NCBI GenBank assembly: GCA_022566435.1
Contig: JADFIX010000159.1
Span: 1 to 7,428 of the forward strand
From: Planctomycetota bacterium
GTDB taxonomy: Bacteria > Planctomycetota > Phycisphaerae > UBA1845
Direction of reading: 5' to 3'
DNA length: 7,428 bases
Part shown: piece after piece, positions 1 through 6,237 of the stretch
Layout of the letters: every line of letters starts with the position of its first letter
How positions within the stretch are numbered: the stretch's first letter is position 1
Program-made: the position numbers and the translations under genes
The notes under the pieces: generated by a model
What the model saw: the letters and a program-made list of their open reading frames with translations, nothing else
Database searches by the model: none
What the model was told of the DNA's origin: nothing

Positions 1-585
1 GAGGGCCGGGCGGTGCGCCCGCTGCCCGACTTCGCCCGCGAGGCCGGGGACTTGGTGCCGCTCTACCGCGCCATGGTGCTGACCCGCCGATTCGACGCCA
101 AGGCGATCGCCCTGCAGCGCACCGGGCGGATCGGCACCTACTCCTCGGCGCTTGGCCAGGAGGCGGTGGGGGCCGGGCTCGCCGCCGCGATGCGGGCCGA
201 CGACATCCTCGTGCCGACGTACCGCGAGACCGCGGCGATCCTGATGCGCGGCGTCACCCTCGAGGAGATGCTGCTCTACTGGGGCGGCGACGAGCGCGGC
301 GCCGATTACGCCGGCCCGCGCGAGGACTTTCCCGTCTCGGTGCCGGTCGGCACCCACCCGCTGCACGCCGTGGGCGCGGCCTATGCCTTCAAGCTGCGCC
401 GCCAGGAGCGCGCCGCGGTCACCGTGTTCGGCGACGGCGCCACCTCGAAGGGCGACGTCTACGAGGCGCTCAACTTCGCCGGGGTGTGGCGGCTTCCGGT
501 GGTGTTCGTGGTGATCAACAACAACTGGGCGATCTCGATGCCGCGCGCGGCCCAGACCGCCGCCGAAACCCTCGCCCAGAAGGGC
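1..585 (+). pseudogene. pdhA: Pyruvate dehydrogenase E1 component alpha subunit, N-terminal half only (truncated at both ends)
   Basis: E1 alpha pairs with E1 beta and uses thiamine diphosphate to decarboxylate pyruvate in the cytoplasm, passing the acetyl group to E2 lipoyl domains. The frame is open from base 1, so the native start probably lies upstream; GTG at 13 is only the first possible start inside the window. Recognisable family segments are RRFDAKAIALQRTGRIGTY, the SALGQEAV block, YWGGDERG, PREDFPVSVPVGT, and the diphosphate/Mg-binding motif GDGATSKGD (GDG at 430-438) closing with the NNN run at 517-525. Homology ends at AAETLAQK (582), where the family would continue with a further conserved helix. 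The whole C-terminal half, including the HGHS-type loop, is absent; E1 alpha is normally about 350 residues and roughly 195 are present. Third-position GC in 301-600 is about 95%, against about 71% just downstream. The same frame runs on as the flippase to 1878. Identification is firm; whether the fragment belongs to this genome is doubtful. Confidence 0.88.
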
Positions 586-600
586 CGGCGGCTCGGCGGG
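580..600. other. In-frame junction between pdhA fragment and flippase
   Basis: To the left, codons follow E1 alpha up to AAETLAQK (ending 582). To the right, from about GGYFSWN (595 onward), they follow an oligosaccharide flippase. No stop codon intervenes, so 1-1878 is a single open frame. Third-position GC falls from about 95% (301-600) to about 71% (601-840). There is no insertion-sequence end, direct repeat or tRNA at the joint. The exact breakpoint cannot be placed better than about 583-600 because either gene could own the few GGC/CGG codons there. Confidence 0.8.
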
Positions 601-1878
601 TATTTCTCATGGAACGTCCTCGAGGTCCTCTTGAACATGAGCCTCATGCCCATTGTGCTCGTGCCGATCTGCAGACAAATGGCCGGTAGGGAGACCGTCG
701 GCCTGTTCGTTTTCGTATTGGGCATCGTGAGTCTTGTGGGCGTCACGCCGACCAAAGGCCTTAATAATGCCCTGCTTCGCGATCTCACCGCTACGGAGAA
801 ATCACGCCAACGATTGCTCGTACGCACTTCGCTGTTCATGGCCGTCGCGGCGATGACGGTGTTGCTGCTGGTGGTCCTCGTGGCTTGCGGGCTGCTGAGC
901 GGGCAAGGAACGCAATCGAAGACCACGCTTGGGTGGGTCGCCATCCTTGCGGTCGCCTTCGCCGCGAGAAATCTCCAGACCACCGGCTCGGTGGACCTGA
1001 CGGTATCGCGCGGCTTCGCCCAACGAATGATCTGGCGCAGCATCGGCTCGGTGCTGGCACTCACCGCGATACCCGCCTATTTTCTCCTAGGCGCCGACGG
1101 CCTGCCGCTGGGTTTCGCGATGGGTCACGTCGCGGCGCTGATCCTCCTGCTGACGGTGCGGCGAAGCCTGTTTCTAGAGCGTCCTTTGTTCGCCCGTGAT
1201 ATGATCGGTCCGCTGGCCAGGAGCTGGCTCATACTGTCGCTGGTCACGTTTTTCGCCGCGTCGGGGCGATACATCCATCGCACCGTACTCGGATCCTGCC
1301 ACGGTCCCGACACCGTCATGGTCTTCTTCGCCGCCGCTGCGACGCTGGAAATATGCATCATGCCCATTTCGACGCTGGGCCTTTTCGCTTTTCAACTCCT
1401 TTCCGCCCACCGCAACCGCGATCGGTTCTCGCCACGGTTCTTCGCCGGCTACGTCCTGGCGGCCGTCGCCGCGGTGCCGTGCCTTTACTTCCTGATCCGC
1501 TTCGCGGCCATCTGGCCGCTGCGCTGGCTTTACGCGAAAGAGCTCGACGATGCAATCGCGCCGCTAGGAATCATGGCCATCGGCGCCGGCCTGACGATCC
1601 TGATGCACGCCTCCCGCCCCTTCGTGCAGAAGTTTTCGTCGCTAAGAGCGCTGGGTGTGATCGGCATCGTCTCGTTCGCCGCCCACCTCGGTGCGGCGCT
1701 GGTCCTCATCCCCGGCCAAGGCATCACCGGCGCTGCCTGGTCCTATACCATTGGCCAAGCTGTCACCAGCCTCGCCTGGTTTGGCTTCCTACTCGTGGGT
1801 TTTCTGGGTTTAAGAAGTACGCAAGACAAATCACCGGGCAGGTCTGTATCGGTCAATGTGAACGACAGAGCATCGTAG
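586..1878 (+). CDS. Polysaccharide flippase, Wzx/PST (MOP superfamily) type, 5' end replaced
   Basis: Flippases of this superfamily move undecaprenyl-linked glycan repeat units across the inner membrane. About 430 residues are present, close to a full family member, ending at TAG 1876-1878. The first segment (YFSWNVLEVLLN then MPIVLVPIC, followed by GLFVFVLGIVSLVG and GLNNALLRDL) matches the family's first two helices and the loop that usually reads GLG-A-R. About a dozen hydrophobic stretches follow, separated by short Arg-rich loops. Near the end LIPGQGITGAAWSYTIGQ resembles the late-helix G-GAA motif common in these exporters. Only the first few residues seem lost to the pdhA joint. The first in-frame ATG is at 637, with GAGG at 622-625, but starting there would remove half of helix 1, so a native start upstream of the joint is more likely. 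Substrate cannot be read from sequence. It converges on the ligase gene across a repeat array. Confidence 0.82.
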   Translation, partial: RRLGGYFSWNVLEVLLNMSLMPIVLVPICRQMAGRETVGLFVFVLGIVSLVGVTPTKGLNNALLRDLTATEKSRQRLLVRTSLFMAVAAMTVLLLVVLVACGLLSGQGTQSKTTLGWVAILAVAFAARNLQTTGSVDLTVSRGFAQRMIWRSIGSVLALTAIPAYFLLGADGLPLGFAMGHVAALILLLTVRRSLFLERPLFARDMIGPLARSWLILSLVTFFAASGRYIHRTVLGSCHGPDTVMVFFAAAATLEICIMPISTLGLFAFQLLSAHRNRDRFSPRFFAGYVLAAVAAVPCLYFLIRFAAIWPLRWLYAKELDDAIAPLGIMAIGAGLTILMHASRPFVQKFSSLRALGVIGIVSFAAHLGAALVLIPGQGITGAAWSYTIGQAVTSLAWFGFLLVGFLGLRSTQDKSPGRSVSVNVNDRAS

Positions 1879-1930
1879 CGACACGTACAAGCGTACTGAC
1901 TATTGGAAGGCGCTACCGGCTTGCAATCCC

Positions 1931-1993
1931 CAGCCTGAAAGGCTGATAGACAGTAGGCGTGGGCAGGTCCCGGCGTGCCGGGACGCCGCCCAC
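1931..1993. repeat. Palindromic repeat unit 1 (hairpin A + hairpin B)
   Basis: Hairpin A is CAGCCT-GAA-AGGCTG at 1931-1945, a perfect 6-bp stem with a 3-base loop. Thirteen bases later hairpin B spans 1959-1993. Its outer arms are GTGGGC (1959-1964) and GCCCAC (1988-1993). Its inner arms are GTCCCGGC (1967-1974) and GCCGGGAC (1977-1984), separated by GT, with a small internal loop of AG opposite GCC. The paired-hairpin design is like REP/BIME-type interspersed elements mobilised by REP-associated tyrosine transposases. No such transposase is in the window, so that assignment is an inference. It could also act as a bidirectional terminator or mRNA 3'-end stabiliser. Confidence 0.7.
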
Positions 1994-2017
1994 GATTGTC
2001 GGACCCTGTATATGAAT

Positions 2018-2063
2018 CGAGCCTGAAGGGCTCGCATAAATGCACAATGGGGTCGACGACCCC
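2018..2063. repeat. Palindromic repeat unit 2 (hairpin A' + hairpin B')
   Basis: Hairpin A' is CGAGCC-TGAAG-GGCTCG at 2018-2034, a perfect 6-bp stem. Its core AGCCTGAAGGGCT differs from unit 1's AGCCTGAAAGGCT at one base. Fourteen bases later hairpin B' is GGGGTC-GAC-GACCCC at 2049-2063, a perfect 6-bp stem. Order and spacing (A, 13-14 bases, B) repeat those of unit 1, although the B stems differ in sequence. This suggests a degenerate second copy or a family with a conserved A hairpin and a variable B hairpin. Confidence 0.65.
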
Positions 2064-2074
2064 GTGGCCGTAGT

Positions 2075-2089
2075 GGTTTAATGTAAACC
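2075..2089. repeat. Short perfect inverted repeat overlapping the ligase stop codon
   Basis: GGTTTA (2075-2080), loop ATG, TAAACC (2084-2089). The TAA stop of the minus-strand ligase gene (complement of 2078-2080) lies inside the left arm, so the stem would form at the very end of the ligase message. The stem is AU-rich and has no T-run after it, so it may be fortuitous or part of the neighbouring repeat array. Confidence 0.45.
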
Positions 2090-3412
2090 TGATCTGGGTT
2101 GCGGCCGAGGTCCCGGGGCGTTGGCCAATTCACTCAGCACGAAGCCGCGCAGCGTGCTGACGAGCGTCAGGGCGATGAGCAGCGTGGCGATCGAGGCATT
2201 GGAGGCACTGGCGAAGCTATTCTCCACGAGCCCGCGCGCGCCAATCGCCAGCAAGAAACCTAATGCCACCCTCAACGCATCCTGACCGAGGGGATTCTCC
2301 ACGCGCCGTAAGAGCAGACACGCATGCAGCGCGTAATAAAACAGAACGGAAAGAACGAGCAGCAGACCGATCGCGCCCGCGTTGCACCAGACCGCCAGAT
2401 AAGCGTTGTGGAACTCGCTGATCCCCACCTCCGTGGCAAGAGCGTTGTGCGAACCGATACCACGACCGATGACCGGACTCTCGAGAATAACCTCAAAAGC
2501 CTTCGACCATAGCGCCTCGCGCCCACCCAGGCCCACAGACGTCAGGCGCGTCATGAGAAAGTCCGTGCTGCGCCCTTGCAACAATCGCGCGCCGCCGAAA
2601 GCGAGCGCGATACCCACCAGGCCGACCAAACCCGATATGCGAAGGTGGTGTCCGCCGCCGCGGCGCAACAGAAGCGGCGCGCAGGCCACCCCCGCAACCA
2701 CGAATCCCGTGCGCGTACCACTGAGAAACAGACAAAACAAAATGACGGCCATGCCCCCGACCCCGACCAGCCGCCACAGCCACCGCCCCTTTTGCATCGC
2801 CGCCCATAGCATGAACGGAAACAACAGCGCCCCGGACGCCGCGTAGTTCGTGGCGTGCACCGATGTGCCGCCGCCGAAGCGCAGTGCCCGGCCTGCGACA
2901 AAGTCCAGCGCAAACGGCATACTCGCCGCGCACCAGATGACACCCGCCACCACGAACATACGAAACAGGGCGTCCACCTGCTTCAGCGACCGCAAGTATC
3001 CCGCCAGACCGATGGTCAACGCCACCGTCGTCACGACCAGTAACCCGCCGTTTTGTAGAGACCACCAGACCTTCGGCGCACGCGTCCCGCACACAAGCCC
3101 CAACATGGCATATAGGAACATGCCCCAAAATGCCCAGCCCGGCACGACGAATCGCCGCGCGAGACTCAGCACCAGCGAAACCAGCACCAGCGTTCGTACA
3201 AAAAATGCGGCCGTGCTCACCCCGCTCGATTCAACGAAAATAAGCGAATAGGAAGAGATCAGAAGAAGAAGCGAAAGTCCGCTCCCTTTGACAAACTGAA
3301 GAGCGATAAGCGAGACTGCCAGCACAACGAGAACGCCCACACCAGCCACACCGTAGGCATCCATAAAGGCGGTAATTCGCGCCCCGGCGTCAACGGTAGA
3401 CTGTGCCAACAT
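2078..3412 (-). CDS. O-antigen ligase / Wzy-type polymerase family membrane protein
   Basis: Members of this family (Wzy_C/WaaL fold, inner membrane) transfer undecaprenyl-linked glycan to lipid A-core or another acceptor, or polymerise repeat units. From ATG at 3412 the protein has 444 residues, the usual family length. Many hydrophobic helices surround two hallmark features: the SGTRTGF motif (Arg234) and a large late loop reading SPVIGRGIGSHN followed by EFHNAYL, where His335 is the family's conserved loop histidine. GAIGLLL follows as in relatives, and the tail ends in a short Pro/Arg-rich stretch. Start choice: a TTG at 3448 would add 12 residues and lies 3 bases after the upstream stop, but has no visible ribosome site. 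ATG 3412 has GGGAG about 10 bases before it and is preferred. It lies directly downstream of the GH123-like gene, so co-transcription is likely. Ligase and polymerase cannot be told apart by sequence alone. Confidence 0.85.
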   Translation of the reverse strand: MLAQSTVDAGARITAFMDAYGVAGVGVLVVLAVSLIALQFVKGSGLSLLLLISSYSLIFVESSGVSTAAFFVRTLVLVSLVLSLARRFVVPGWAFWGMFLYAMLGLVCGTRAPKVWWSLQNGGLLVVTTVALTIGLAGYLRSLKQVDALFRMFVVAGVIWCAASMPFALDFVAGRALRFGGGTSVHATNYAASGALLFPFMLWAAMQKGRWLWRLVGVGGMAVILFCLFLSGTRTGFVVAGVACAPLLLRRGGGHHLRISGLVGLVGIALAFGGARLLQGRSTDFLMTRLTSVGLGGREALWSKAFEVILESPVIGRGIGSHNALATEVGISEFHNAYLAVWCNAGAIGLLLVLSVLFYYALHACLLLRRVENPLGQDALRVALGFLLAIGARGLVENSFASASNASIATLLIALTLVSTLRGFVLSELANAPGPRPQPRSGLH

Positions 3413-3451
3413 TCTCTTCTTGCTCCCGTGGCCGGTTCCACAATCCAAACG

Positions 3452-5956
3452 TTACGGAATCTTGCGTCGTGCGGCGGCTTCGCGCTTCGCCACTCTTTTC
3501 CGCAGTTTTTGGATTTCTTCTGTCAGGCAGCGTCTCGCCTCGTACACTCTATCGACGTTGTCTTCGTTGGCGAGTACTTCCGCCACGCTGTCCTCCAGTA
3601 GGGATTCCGCCTTTTTCCACAAATCGAGCGGCAATTGTACGTCTCGTGCACGTCGGATGAGCGAATCGAGCGTATGGAGGTATTCGTAATCCTCCACGCC
3701 CTCGCGCCAGGCCTCCCAGCGCCGGCTGGGGATAAAAGGCTCGCCTTGGGCATCCACTGGGGCGTCGGCACCATCGTACACGACCGACCATCGTCCACGA
3801 CCACAGGTAAAGTCGTCCCAGCCGTTGCAGGTCTGTTTTTGTCGACCTATCGCGTAGGTCCAGAACGCACAGCCGGTATCGCCTGCGGACCAGGCACGCC
3901 AAGGTTGCAGGCGGTAGTCGCCATAGGGAGAACGAGATTTCGCATTGCGAAACGTGTTGTAGCGCCAGATTTCCGTGTTCGTTGTATAGCGTAAATGGCG
4001 CCGGACGGCGTCGGAATTCGGCAAGGCCTCCGGCAGACACCATGTATCCACCAGCGGGGCAAACCGCTCGACACGTGCCATGTCGCCTCTTCCGATGCCG
4101 TTTGCGAAAATGGCGATTTTCGAATCCACGTCCTTGATGAATTGTGCGAGTGCAAGAAACTCGTCGCAGAGACTCTCGTCGAACGGATACATCGCAAACC
4201 GGTCATAGCCGATCCCCGCCTCGCGCATGTGATCCACCCACAAGGCGAGATATTGCCGCATCGCGGCCTGCCATTCGGCGCTCATGAACCTGCCGAACGG
4301 ATGACGGCTTACCCGCCCCGGCGCATACCCCCACCACAATAGGTATCGTCTCGCGTCGGAAAACCTCGAAATCGCCCGATCGAAACGGCGAAAGTCTACA
4401 TTCACCGAACCGTCTCCGCGGAGCCTTCCGATCGGCATCTCGGAACCGGGGATTACGTAGACATTGGCGTAGTGTGATTCCAGATCTTGTTCGACCTTCC
4501 GCAAGGAATCGCCTTCCAACCCCAGCCGGCCTAGATAGGCCCAGTTGAACGAGTTTAGATCGACCGTTTCCGGAAACCGCGGTTCGTTTACCACCAGCCG
4601 ACCGGGAATCGCTGTCGTTTCCAGTTCGGAAGAACCGTCGTCGATCCGATCCAAGCGAAGCGCGAAATCGTAGTCGCCCGGCCTGATGTCCGGGACTTGA
4701 ATCGTCATCCAGAGTTGACCGCCACTGCCGGCGGCGATTGAAATACGTTCGTTTGACAGCCTCACGAGTGCGTCACCGACGACGCCTGCCTGCGTTGACT
4801 CTACATACTCCGCGTGCCGCAGGACCACACGACCGTCCCATGGAACGATTTCGCCGGTGCGAGTACGCAAAGGCGAGATGGCCACCGCAATTTGTACATC
4901 GATAGGCGAAGCGTTCGTTAAATCCACTGCCGCCGATTCGAACTCGTTGGCCCATCCTTCGATCAGCAGCGGGTCGTTTTTCCGGGCAGAATCTGCGAAA
5001 ACGTCATCCGCCCGGTGTTGTATCATCGGATTGGCCGCACGCCAGGGAATCCTGCGATCCGATCGCTCGGCCAACCATTCACCGCGCGAGACGCGCAAAC
5101 GGCGCGTCAGATCGTCTATCGCCTGCGGACTGAAGGCCGGCGCCGTCTCGGCCGACTCGCGTAGATCGTCAAACCGCTTTTGCCAGTCTGCATCCACGGC
5201 GCTGTTGATCGAGATCGACCGTAGCTTGTTGATTTCTTTGACAAGGTATCGATGTCGCCGAACGGAAGCGAGAATGATTTGGACCTGATCGCCTTGGAAG
5301 TTGTTCGAGGATTGAAACCGAACCGAGGCTGTATCGTGCGTGCCGCTCATCACTTCAATTTCGTCAAGAAAGACGTAGCGCTGGTTCGCGACGAGCGTCA
5401 CCTGGACGAAACGACCACGAGTGCCGAGGTCGCTTACGACAATCACGTGGGGTAAGCGACGGGGACGATCGGGGTTTGATCGCCCGGCCATCGGACGGTC
5501 CACAACCTTGGCCACATGAAACGCTGTAGCGTCGTCACTCACCAGGACGAGAACCACGGCTGGAAAGAAAACGCCCGCATGCCCCCCGCCGACCGTGGAA
5601 ATCCGGATCTCATCGATCGCCGCCACCGAGCCGAGGTCAATTCGGACGGTCGCCGGCTGTGACTGATCCTTCCAGCCCACGGTCGAAATCCGCAGCCAAT
5701 CACTGCCGCGTTGTACACCGTCCGTCAGTTGGACGGCGTCGCCTTTGTCTGTGCAGGCCTTGTAGTTCGGCGGCGGGATGAGCTTATAGGGCTTTCCCCT
5801 GGCCAGATTGTCTCCGGCCCGACTTGCCGTCGTCCAAGCGAAGAATGCGAGCACGATGGGCGTCACGCGGGGCGTCAGACGGACGATCCGGGCCCACCAG
5901 GACGTCCTACAAGGGCGGATTCCCACGAACTCGTGTAGGCGAGGTGGAAAGTCCAT
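3452..5956 (-). CDS. Secreted GH123/DUF4091-family protein with N-terminal discoidin-like (F5/8 type C) domain
   Basis: From ATG 5956 the protein has 834 residues. A long basic N-terminus is followed by a hydrophobic stretch (VTPIVLAFFAWTTASRA, about residues 31-47) read as a signal peptide with cleavage near SRA|GD. NLARGKPY then opens a discoidin-like carbohydrate-binding domain, about residues 49-205, with TVRIDLGSVAAIDEIRI and VTLVANQRYVFLDEIEV. After a beta-rich middle, the DUF4091/GH123 catalytic-type region runs from about residue 460 (VDLNSFNWAYLGRLG) to about 760. It contains an Asp593-Glu594 pair in MYPFDES, the position expected for the catalytic pair of GH123, and ends with the signature SRRWEAWREGVEDYEYL. 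A Lys/Arg-rich helical tail closes it. Characterised GH123 enzymes are beta-N-acetylgalactosaminidases; activity on the local glycan is inferred. Other starts in frame are ATG 6016 and TTG 6085 (up to 877 residues); none has a well-placed ribosome site, so the start is uncertain. The stop is just upstream of the ligase gene. Confidence 0.83.
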   Translation of the reverse strand: MDFPPRLHEFVGIRPCRTSWWARIVRLTPRVTPIVLAFFAWTTASRAGDNLARGKPYKLIPPPNYKACTDKGDAVQLTDGVQRGSDWLRISTVGWKDQSQPATVRIDLGSVAAIDEIRISTVGGGHAGVFFPAVVLVLVSDDATAFHVAKVVDRPMAGRSNPDRPRRLPHVIVVSDLGTRGRFVQVTLVANQRYVFLDEIEVMSGTHDTASVRFQSSNNFQGDQVQIILASVRRHRYLVKEINKLRSISINSAVDADWQKRFDDLRESAETAPAFSPQAIDDLTRRLRVSRGEWLAERSDRRIPWRAANPMIQHRADDVFADSARKNDPLLIEGWANEFESAAVDLTNASPIDVQIAVAISPLRTRTGEIVPWDGRVVLRHAEYVESTQAGVVGDALVRLSNERISIAAGSGGQLWMTIQVPDIRPGDYDFALRLDRIDDGSSELETTAIPGRLVVNEPRFPETVDLNSFNWAYLGRLGLEGDSLRKVEQDLESHYANVYVIPGSEMPIGRLRGDGSVNVDFRRFDRAISRFSDARRYLLWWGYAPGRVSRHPFGRFMSAEWQAAMRQYLALWVDHMREAGIGYDRFAMYPFDESLCDEFLALAQFIKDVDSKIAIFANGIGRGDMARVERFAPLVDTWCLPEALPNSDAVRRHLRYTTNTEIWRYNTFRNAKSRSPYGDYRLQPWRAWSAGDTGCAFWTYAIGRQKQTCNGWDDFTCGRGRWSVVYDGADAPVDAQGEPFIPSRRWEAWREGVEDYEYLHTLDSLIRRARDVQLPLDLWKKAESLLEDSVAEVLANEDNVDRVYEARRCLTEEIQKLRKRVAKREAAARRKIP

Positions 5957-6234
5957 ATCAATTGGTTCCGAACGTCCGTTAACCCTGAGCGGCCACTTAG
6001 CCGCCGCATATCGCATAGATATCGGTCGATCCGATCCTCCGCAAGAGCGCGGGCACCATGCCGCCCGTTCACCACGATTCGGCAAAAATCCGTACGTGTT
6101 CGCTCAGTGTTCCGATAGTACCTACACCTCGAAAAGTCGCACGCGGTTGGCAAGAAGCGTCGGCCCCGGTAGCTTGATGGGGCCTCCGAAGGGAATGAAG
6201 CGGACCCAGCCAGTGGTCTCAGGAGCGCGGTCCG
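5957..6234. promoter_or_regulatory. Divergent intergenic region between the GH123-like gene and the oxidoreductase
   Basis: By position this must hold the promoter of the minus-strand GH123-like/ligase pair, and possibly one for the plus-strand oxidoreductase. I see no convincing -35/-10 pair. Visible structure: a GGCCCC/GGGGCC inverted repeat at 6162-6167 and 6179-6184 with an 11-base loop, and a small ATCGG-N5-CCGAT dyad at 6021-6035. The minus strand of 6125-6226 also reads like the end of a protein (see findings). If the GH123-like gene starts at 6016 or 6085, the left part of this region is coding. Confidence 0.4.
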
Positions 6235-6237
6235 TTG
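6221..6237 (+). promoter_or_regulatory. Ribosome binding site and TTG start of the oxidoreductase
   Basis: AGGAG at 6221-6225 lies 9 bases before TTG 6235-6237. In this frame a TGA at 6196-6198 closes the upstream side, and no ATG or GTG lies between it and the TTG. The first codons (TTG AAG CAG GTT CTG) give the family's usual N-terminus, MKQVLQ, so TTG is the only sensible start. Confidence 0.8.

Larger units (their letters stand above)
1879..2077. other. Convergent intergenic region packed with inverted repeats
   Basis: This is the gap between the flippase stop and the ligase stop. It contains no credible coding frame. It is dominated by short perfect inverted repeats (listed separately at 1931-1993, 2018-2063 and 2075-2089). 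None is followed by a clear run of T on either strand, so none is a textbook intrinsic terminator, although the set could still end transcription from both sides. Confidence 0.75.

Noticed and set aside
459..1064. 201-codon open frame antisense to the pdhA/flippase joint
   Set aside because: Shadow of the plus-strand frame; low-complexity Arg/Ser/Thr composition and no family features. It also crosses the junction, so it cannot be an ancestral gene.
1..1878. A genuine bifunctional dehydrogenase-transporter protein
   Set aside because: The E1 alpha part stops mid-domain, the flippase lacks its own first residues, and codon use breaks sharply at the joint; no known logic links the two activities.
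1959..1993. Intrinsic terminator for the flippase gene
   Set aside because: The stem is strong, but the plus strand continues GATTGTCGG with no T-run, so it does not meet the standard definition. A terminator role remains possible but unsupported.
1931..2089. CRISPR array
   Set aside because: The repeated units are themselves palindromic, only two, with a shared core of 13 bases and no equal-length spacers; no cas genes are present.
2406..3251. Plus-strand open frames inside the ligase gene
   Set aside because: Pro/Arg/Thr-rich translations antisense to a membrane protein with clear family motifs; typical shadows.
6021..6035. ATCGG-N5-CCGAT dyad as an operator upstream of the GH123-like gene
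   Set aside because: Arms are only 5 bp and do not extend; such dyads are common by chance in GC-rich DNA, and no regulator gene is nearby to support it.
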